From contig JAESUZ010003505.1 of NCBI GenBank assembly GCA_017311185.1, positions 2,542,001-2,606,000 of the forward strand: a stretch of 64,000 bases of DNA. Direction: 5' to 3'. The stretch's first letter is position 1. Each line of letters opens with the position of its first letter. This DNA is from Proteles cristata cristata. Its lineage: Eukaryota > Chordata > Mammalia > Carnivora > Hyaenidae. Below are positions 58,481 to 64,000 of this stretch, piece by piece. Made by a program: the position numbers and the translations under genes. The notes under the pieces were generated by a model. It was given only the letters and a program-made list of their open reading frames with translations, made no database searches and was not told where the DNA came from.

Positions 58481-59614
58481 ACTTTATAAGAAGCTGTTAG
58501 TCACCCGAAGAATATGAATGGGGGATGGTGTAGACCCAGCTGGAGAATAGTTTTGGGCCTGGGAGACCCCCAGGGGCTGGGGGCTGAACGTCCTGCGCCA
58601 GGGCTGCCAGTCCTTCGGCTCCTGGCACTGCCTTACCTGGAGCCCAAGGTGCAGCCCCTGTTCAGTGCCCACCAGGAATCAGGAGGGGATGAATAGAGAA
58701 ATGTTTGTGGGGTAAGTAAGAGAGGATCCACCTTCCACCTAGGATGCATCCAGGGCCTGGGAAAGCCTGGCCTCCGGGCCGCAGTGGGCTCCCTCCAGCG
58801 TGGTGGCCCACACCTTCTTGGCCACAGGGGGTTCGGGTGGGGGACTGGTTCCAGGATTAGTCCCAGTGCAACTATCCTAACCCCCTGCAGCGGAGGCCAG
58901 CGGCAGAGGGTCCCCGGTGGCTGGCCTGGCCCCCGCGGGTAGATAGACCCGACCCGGCTGAAGGCTAGGGTGCCTTCTGGTCCCTGGCCCGCGTTGGGGG
59001 TGGGAGGCAGTCGCTTCGCAGGGTCGGGCTGGAGTTTCCCCCGCAGGCCACAGGGGCAGGCGTGTCGCAGCGCTCCGTGACCGCTGGACCCGCCTTCGCT
59101 TTCCGCAGCGCGGCCCGTGGCCTCTGGGCTGAGGTCATGGAGGGCCAGGCGCCCTGCAGAGGCCGCAGGGGCGACACCACCCCGGACACGCCACCGACAC
59201 GCTTCGAAGCGCTTTCGGGGCATTTCCCCCTTTTCCACCACTCCGAACCGCCCTCGGGTTCCGAAGGAGCGGCGTGGGGGAGCCTTTGTACCCTCGCTGG
59301 TTGCTGGGACTTTTTCCGCCGAGGAGCGCTTCCCCCACCCCTTTCCTCTCGAAAGTCTTGTGGTTTCCCTAGAAGTCGGAAAGAAGTTGCGAAGGTTGCG
59401 GAGCGCTCTCCGGCTCCTTAGTCCCGAAACTCTACAAAACCCAAGGCCTTTGGCCGCAGGGAGATATTTGGGGTCAAGGGGAGGGGGCGAAGGGCGCATT
59501 CCTTCGCCCTCTTCCCTCCCACCTGGTCCCCCAGCCCCCCCTCCGCCCCTGCCCCGGGCTCGGCCCAGCGCCCCGGGTCGGGCAGCAGGCCCCGGGAGCT
59601 GCAGGGTTAAGCCC

Positions 59615-59637
59615 TGGAATGTGGCGGCGAGGAATGT
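59615..59637 (+). promoter_or_regulatory. Pair of TEAD-type motifs in the WWC2 promoter
   Basis: TGGAATGT at 59615-59622 and AGGAATGT at 59630-59637 both contain the TEAD core GGAATG in the same orientation, with core starts 15 bp apart. TEADs are the DNA-binding partners of YAP/TAZ. The motif match is direct; binding is inferred. Confidence 0.55.
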
Positions 59638-59703
59638 GCATGCAGATGAGCCCAGCTCGGGGAGGGCGGGCGGGGGCGGGGCGCATGCTAATAGCATGCA
59701 AAT
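59638..59703 (+). promoter_or_regulatory. Octamer-like motif cluster with a palindrome
   Basis: ATGCAGAT (59638), ATGCTAAT (59685) and the perfect POU octamer ATGCAAAT (59696-59703) are clustered. The last two share the inverted repeat GCATGCT-AAT-AGCATGC at 59683-59699. POU-factor binding is inferred from the motif only. Confidence 0.5.
59660..59683 (+). promoter_or_regulatory. Sp1/KLF GC-box cluster
   Basis: Overlapping GGGCGGG and GGGGCGGGG boxes lie about 500 bp upstream of the WWC2 start codon. They are typical of TATA-less island promoters. Confidence 0.6.
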
Positions 59704-59863
59704 GAGGAGGCCCGTCGCCGCCGCGGCCGCCGCTCCGCCGAGCTTCCCGGATCCGAGCCCAGACGGCGGCGGCTTGGGCAGCCTGGGCGCCGCGACCCTC
59801 GGCGGCCACAGGGGGACTGGGAGGAGGAGGAGGAAGAGGCGGAGGCAGCGGCTGCAGCCGCGA

Positions 59864-59963
59864 GCAGGAGGGAGGAGGAGGAGGAGGAGGAGGAGGAGGA
59901 GGAGGAGGAGGAGGGAGGAGGAGGAGGAGGAGGAGGAGGAGGAGGAGGAGGAGGAGGAGGAGG
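59864..59963 (+). repeat. (GGA)n trinucleotide tract upstream of WWC2
   Basis: About 33 GGA units run for 100 bp, with a one-base interruption near 59914. A looser GGA-rich lead-in starts near 59817. The tract ends 225 bp before the WWC2 ATG, so it is promoter or 5'UTR sequence. G-rich GGA runs can fold into G-quadruplexes, and such tracts vary in length between individuals. Confidence 0.95.
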
Positions 59964-59989
59964 GTTCGCTCGCCTGCTCCGACGCAGAC

Positions 59990-60001
59990 ATGGTGGACTG
60001 A
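59990..60001 (+). promoter_or_regulatory. Minimal upstream ORF (three codons)
   Basis: ATG GTG GAC TGA lies 199 bp before the WWC2 ATG. If it is transcribed it would be a start-to-stop unit of three codons that could slow scanning. Whether it lies in the mRNA depends on the unknown start site. Confidence 0.5.
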
Positions 60002-60154
60002 TCCCCGGCGGGGCCGAGAGCAGGGCTTCCTGAGGCGTCCCCCGCGCGTGGCCCCGCCGCGCGCCGCGCCCCGCAGCCCCCCGCCGGCGCCCGCGTCGGG
60101 TGCGGCGGCCGGGCCGGGCATTCGCGTTCCCGCCGCGTCCCGCGCCCGGTCCCT

Positions 60155-60196
60155 ATGGAGGCGCCGCTCGCCGGCGAGGCCGCCGACCATGCCTAG
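60155..60196 (+). promoter_or_regulatory. Upstream ORF overlapping the WWC2 start codon
   Basis: An ATG at 60155 opens a 13-codon frame that ends at TAG 60194-60196. The WWC2 ATG at 60189 lies inside it in another frame, and the uORF stop is three bases past that ATG. Only 34 bases separate the two start codons, so any transcript with a reasonable leader must contain both. Overlapping uORFs usually reduce main-frame initiation unless they are bypassed by leaky scanning. Confidence 0.75.
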
Positions 60197-60319
60197 GAGG
60201 GCCGGGAGCGGGCAGCTGCCGCTACCCCGGGGCTGGGAGGAGGCCAGGGACTACGACGGCAAGGTCTTCTACATCGACCACAACACCAGGAGGACCAGCT
60301 GGATCGACCCCCGGGACAG
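60189..60319 (+). CDS. WWC2: WWC2 coding exon 1 (N-terminus and first WW domain)
   Basis: This exon encodes the first 43 residues of WWC2 plus two bases of codon 44. WWC-family proteins are cytoplasmic, cortex-associated scaffolds that bind PPxY partners such as LATS1/2 and angiomotins and promote Hippo signalling, which restrains YAP/TAZ. The translation starts [16 protein letters not shown], which I recognise as WWC2 rather than WWC1. The first WW domain spans about residues 10-43 and keeps W16, G24, Y28, H31, T36, W38 and P41. The ATG has A at -3. The exon ends at CAG|GTGGGC, a good phase-2 donor, after which the reading frame soon leaves recognisable family sequence. The second WW domain, coiled coils and C2 domain must lie beyond 64000. 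The site is inside a CpG island, as expected for a broadly expressed gene. Confidence 0.93.
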
Positions 60320-62885
60320 GTGGGCGGCCGGGCCGCGGGCGGGCGCGGGGACCCGCCTCAGGAGCGCGGCGGCGGCTGTTGTCCGGGAGATCCGGCCGGT
60401 CGGCGGCGCCCGCGGCGCGGGGGGCGTGGGGCGTGGGGCGTGGGGCGTTGCCGGCCGCGGGGTGCCGGGAGGGGTCTCGGGAGGGAGGCGCGGGACCTTC
60501 AGCGGGCGAGGGGTCCCGGAGGGGGCCGGTTGGAGCCGCCCCTTCCAGGGCCTCCTGGCCCGCTCCCTTCCCGACGCCCCCTGGGACCTTTAGACACTCC
60601 CGGCCGGGAGGCGAGGGTGGAACTGGCGCTTCGGGCTGGCACTCCCTGTCCGGCTAACGGACCCCGAGGGGGAACCGAACCCCGTGGCGAGCTCGCCTCT
60701 GCCTTCAGTGGGCCAGATTAGGGCTGGAGAGTATCTTCGGCCTTCGGGAGACTGGGACGGGCCGGGAGCCCCCCGCAGGCCTGGGTGCAAGGTGGGGGGC
60801 CAGCCGACCAAGCCACCTGTGGCATCCATCTCTCGTGGCTGTCCTTGGCTCCCAGCCTGGACTGCCAGCTCTTGAGGGCGCGCCACCGGTCAGGCCGGAG
60901 GTCCTGGGCGTGGAGGGGGGCTCCAGGCACCCTTCTTCGCCGAGCCCTGGCTCTGGGTGTAATTAATTAGCTCTGCCCCTCAGAGTTTACGGACACCTGT
61001 GGTGGGTGGGTGGTTTTTACTGCGTACTGACCTCACCTGAGACCTTGACCCGAGCCCCCGCATCTTGGAAAGGCAGACTGTGTTTGGAAGAAAGAAGTGC
61101 AATGAACATTGAACCAGACTTGAACTTCGCATGATTTCTTGTAGTTTTCAACACACACTTTATAGTCCTGCTCGGAGGTAGAGGAAAAGCATAACCAAAT
61201 CATCGTCTAAGACGTTCCGGAGCCGAAGTTTTGCTGAATGTTCACAAATGTTGGCTCTTTATCCCATCTTTCTTATTTCCCTTCAAAGGAAAATTTCTTA
61301 CAGTGAGATTTATTATAAGAATAATAGGAGATAGTCCTGAGTGTAAATTTGTAAATTGGCCATTAAGGAGGTGTTCCTAACTGTATATTAGGGGTTTATA
61401 ACCTTTTTTTTTTTTTAGGTGCTTCTGTTAAACATTGCCCCTTTTCTCAATTTGAAGCTGAAATAATTTCATACTTTATGTTCTCATTTAACTTTTAAGA
61501 ATATTGTTTTTGAAAACCCTTAAAGAGTAATGGTAAAAAAGTCATAAATGACATTATAAATTTATGGACAGTCCTTATTAAATTATACATGAAGGTATCA
61601 GTGTAGGTTTCCCTTCCGCAAGGAGAAAAGGCACTTGTGCGGAGGTTCTGGCTGTCCTCAGCCTGGCCGCCTGTTGCTGGCCTGATAAAAAGTTATGACA
61701 AGCATCACACCTTCACAGTTTCTCCAGACATATTAGTTGTTGTCATAAACTTCCTGCTCCGGTCAGTTATTTGACTTCTGCCCTTGCACTTGAAACTATT
61801 TAACAGATAGTAAATGTCAGTGATGATGATGTGCACCCAGCAGTGACTTTTAAGGCACCTGTATAAATATTTGGCTTTTACTGTTCTGTGGTAATTCTGC
61901 TTTCTGATGCATGGAGTTTCAGGCTCTTGAAATTGCGGCGAATTCTTGAAATACTTCCGCATTTTGGAGCCTCTCTTTACTTTTGTATCTTCTATTATAT
62001 CGTCTCATTCGTATTTACCAGCAAAGATGATACGAATATGTAACACCCACGTAAAGCAAACAGAAGGTGAAGTAAGAAATAACTTGCTTATCCATGTCAC
62101 TACTTCTTAAACAAGTTAAGCATGCCATTTATTTTAAACTGTTAATGGATTAACAATTATTATGAACTCTGTTTTCAGGAAACTGGGTAACCAATAACCA
62201 ATTCATTTGATGTGGATAAACAGTTTTGACTAAGATGACTTGTTATTATTCTGGTTTTCTTTGAAGCGGTTAGATCTTATAAGTATTTGGCAGTATAAAT
62301 TTGGGTTATAAATATTTCTGGATCTCACTGGGAGTTTAAAAGATTCTATGAGATCAGAGTCAATACTGACAATACTCAGTTTAAATTTGATTATTTTCTT
62401 TTAGGGCAACGAAGTGACTGTGGTCTTCTTAAATTGTGTAAGAGATGGTGGGAGAGGATATTTGGAGCAACTGAACCCTAGTCAATTTTGTTAGACACGT
62501 ACCAAACTTACAGAAAAAGAGATGTTACACAGGCCATTTGGAGTGCGCCCGGTTTTTCTACCGAATCACATGACAAATCCTGAAAGAAAAGTGACTTGAT
62601 AAACTGTGGGTATGCAGTACTTTTGAACCTTTAAAGTCATTTAATTAAAATGGTCATGATGAGTTATCCAATTTTATTTATGTTAAGAAAAATTGTGACA
62701 GTCTATCAGAATCTGTGAAGTATTTCTGGTTGTTTAGATGAACACGCATATTTGCGGGGAGAAGCTGGAGGCTTTTACAAGAACTTAATTTTGTTCAATA
62801 CGTAGTGATTTTGGAAGTATTAAAATACTTTTGACTTTTTGGGGGTAGATGACATAATGCAGACTTTCCTGAGACAAGATCAGAG

Positions 62886-63035
62886 CTTTTATCGCCCACC
62901 ACTTACTGACTGAGTAAGCTTAGGTGAGTTTGTGAGTCCCTCTAAACCCCCATTTCCAACTCTAAAATGGTTAGAAGTAACCAACTCATAGGGGGTGGTC
63001 AGGGGTCCGTAATTAGGGCCCAGCCAATGGTCGTG
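62886..63035 (+). repeat. MIR fragment in WWC2 intron 1
   Basis: The MIR core-like text with CCACTTACTGACTGAG, CTAAAATGGTTAGAAG and CAACTCATAGGG is present in sense orientation. It is an old tRNA-derived SINE shared by mammals. Confidence 0.6.
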
Positions 63036-63099
63036 GTTGTGGTGGTGTCATTCCGTTTCGGGAACTAAGGGGTAGTTCATGTTACCGCTGGCACTAGTG

Positions 63100-63290
63100 G
63101 ATGTGCTAGCACGGATGTATTCAGTGTTTATTGTGTGACATTCACTGTGCTAAGCTCCTTAACTGTGACCTCCTCTTCTCTCATTAGTCCTATGAGGCAG
63201 ATGCTAGTGTTATCTTGCAGTCACAGATGAGGAAATGGAGAGATGCCATTGCTGTTAGAAGTGGCCAGGATTTGAAGGCAGATAGGTGGA
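63100..63290 (-). repeat. MIR element, reverse orientation, in WWC2 intron 1
   Basis: The sequence reads as reversed MIR: a TTTATTGTGTG start, CACTGTGCTAAGC, CCTATGAGGCAGATG, then ACAGATGAGGAAATGGAGAG. Confidence 0.75.
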
Positions 63291-64000
63291 CTCGAGAGCC
63301 CGTGTCCTGTGTTGCTCCTCTAGACGGCTGGGGCACCGGGACATGCTCAGAGGTGTTCGGGTGTAGAACCTCTTTAAGGCCCAGTGTTGATTTTTCAGGC
63401 CAATCGACCTGTCTTTATTGGTATTCAAAGGCTCCTCTTCCCTTTTTATGATTCTTAGGTACATGTAGGCTCAAGGCCTACCAGGTTGACCCCACCAATC
63501 AGAAGTGCGGGGCCAGGTAGAACTTGGAAATTCAGTGTACTCTTGCACACATTAGAAGTTCTGTGTGGGGAGGAGTTAAGGGCTCTGTCTCATTCCTGAA
63601 TAGATTACAGTTTTACTGTAACTGGCTTGACTTTGCCCTCCCACCCGCCCCTCATCACCAATTCTGGGGCAATCTCCCAGTCCATGATTCCTTGCTCCCT
63701 TCCACCACCCCCCTGTGGGTCAACTGTTATTTTGCAGGTCTGCTTCCTCCCTCGCCTCTTATTTGGCCCACCATGGATACTCTTTGACCACACCAGTTGG
63801 TGTTTATGGTGGCTCATAGATCATGGCCAAATGGTGTGGTGCTTAAAAAAAAAACGGCTACATTCGACATAGGAGGAAAAGGTCGGATGGATTCATTGCC
63901 TCTGAAGAGACTAGAGGGCTGAGGTGGGCAGGCCTCAGACACCGGGTGAATGGTGGTAGAAACTCTCAGTAGAATTTTTCTGTTTCTGTCCTTGGATTCA

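Larger units (their letters stand above)
58740..60600 (+). promoter_or_regulatory. WWC2: CpG-island promoter of WWC2
   Basis: A stretch of about 1.9 kb is strongly GC-rich and dense in CpG around WWC2 exon 1. No TATA box is obvious. GC boxes cluster at about 59660-59683. Two GGAATG motifs, an octamer-containing palindrome and a (GGA)n tract lie between 59615 and 59963. The transcription start cannot be fixed from sequence, so the boundary between promoter and 5'UTR is open. Island promoters of this kind often also fire in the antisense direction. Confidence 0.85.
60320..64000 (+). other. WWC2: WWC2 intron 1 (5' part)
   Basis: The intron starts at the GT donor at 60320-60321 and continues past the window end. 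The first few hundred bases stay GC-rich, as the tail of the promoter island, and the sequence becomes AT-rich after about 61,000. No second WWC2 exon was recognised. Apart from two MIR copies near 63 kb and a T-run at 61401-61420, it looks repeat-poor compared with the intergenic part of the window. That fits first-intron sequence containing enhancers, but no specific element is claimed. Confidence 0.85.

Noticed and set aside
59117..60001. 294-codon plus-strand open frame through the (GGA)n tract
   Set aside because: It encodes polyarginine and polyglutamate from the repeat and ends at the uORF stop region. It lies in WWC2 promoter/leader sequence.
1..64000. CRISPR arrays, operons, ribosome-binding sites or prokaryotic elements
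   Set aside because: The sequence is mammalian nuclear DNA and the direct repeats seen are microsatellites or transposons.

Overview
This window is vertebrate nuclear DNA from a carnivoran, most likely a felid. The main evidence is about 45 copies of the tRNA-Lys-derived CAN SINE (SINEC) family. They have a pol III A box (TGGCTCAGTCGG), a B box (GGTTCGAGCCC), a long CT-rich stretch and an AATAAA-rich tail, and several have perfect target-site duplications. The species is inferred from the SINE type and was not tested.

Only one protein-coding gene can be supported. The first coding exon of WWC2, a KIBRA-family Hippo-pathway scaffold, lies on the + strand at 60189-60319. It sits in a CpG island of about 1.9 kb, and the rest of the window up to 64000 is its intron 1. 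The island holds Sp1-type GC boxes, two TEAD-type GGAATG motifs, an octamer-rich palindrome, a long (GGA)n tract and two short upstream ORFs. One of these uORFs overlaps the WWC2 start codon.

Positions 1-58,700 are intergenic and dominated by transposable elements. The best preserved is a LINE-1 at 10163-13639. It has a complete 5' end, a broken ORF1 split by a young SINE, and an ORF2 that stops inside the endonuclease domain. Older or 5'-truncated L1 pieces lie near 2.7, 6.2, 9.1, 31-33, 37, 40, 45, 51 and 56 kb. Minus-strand remnants of one endogenous-retrovirus family are at about 21.9-24.0 kb and 34.65-36.8 kb; the second keeps a protease-like segment and a probable tRNA-Leu primer-binding site next to an LTR. 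MLT1-type LTR pieces, MIR, L2-like and MER5-like fragments and several microsatellites fill much of the rest.

Three structures are not explained by ordinary repeat annotation. The first is an inverted duplication of about 285 bp with arms 1.7 kb apart (47.2 and 49.2-49.5 kb). The second is an exact 48-bp tandem duplication at 17157-17252. The third is the 3'-truncated L1, which is flanked by a probable target-site duplication. A near-consensus CTCF site at 38874 is the clearest intergenic regulatory candidate. I found no previously undescribed coding system. Repeat family names and ends were judged by eye.
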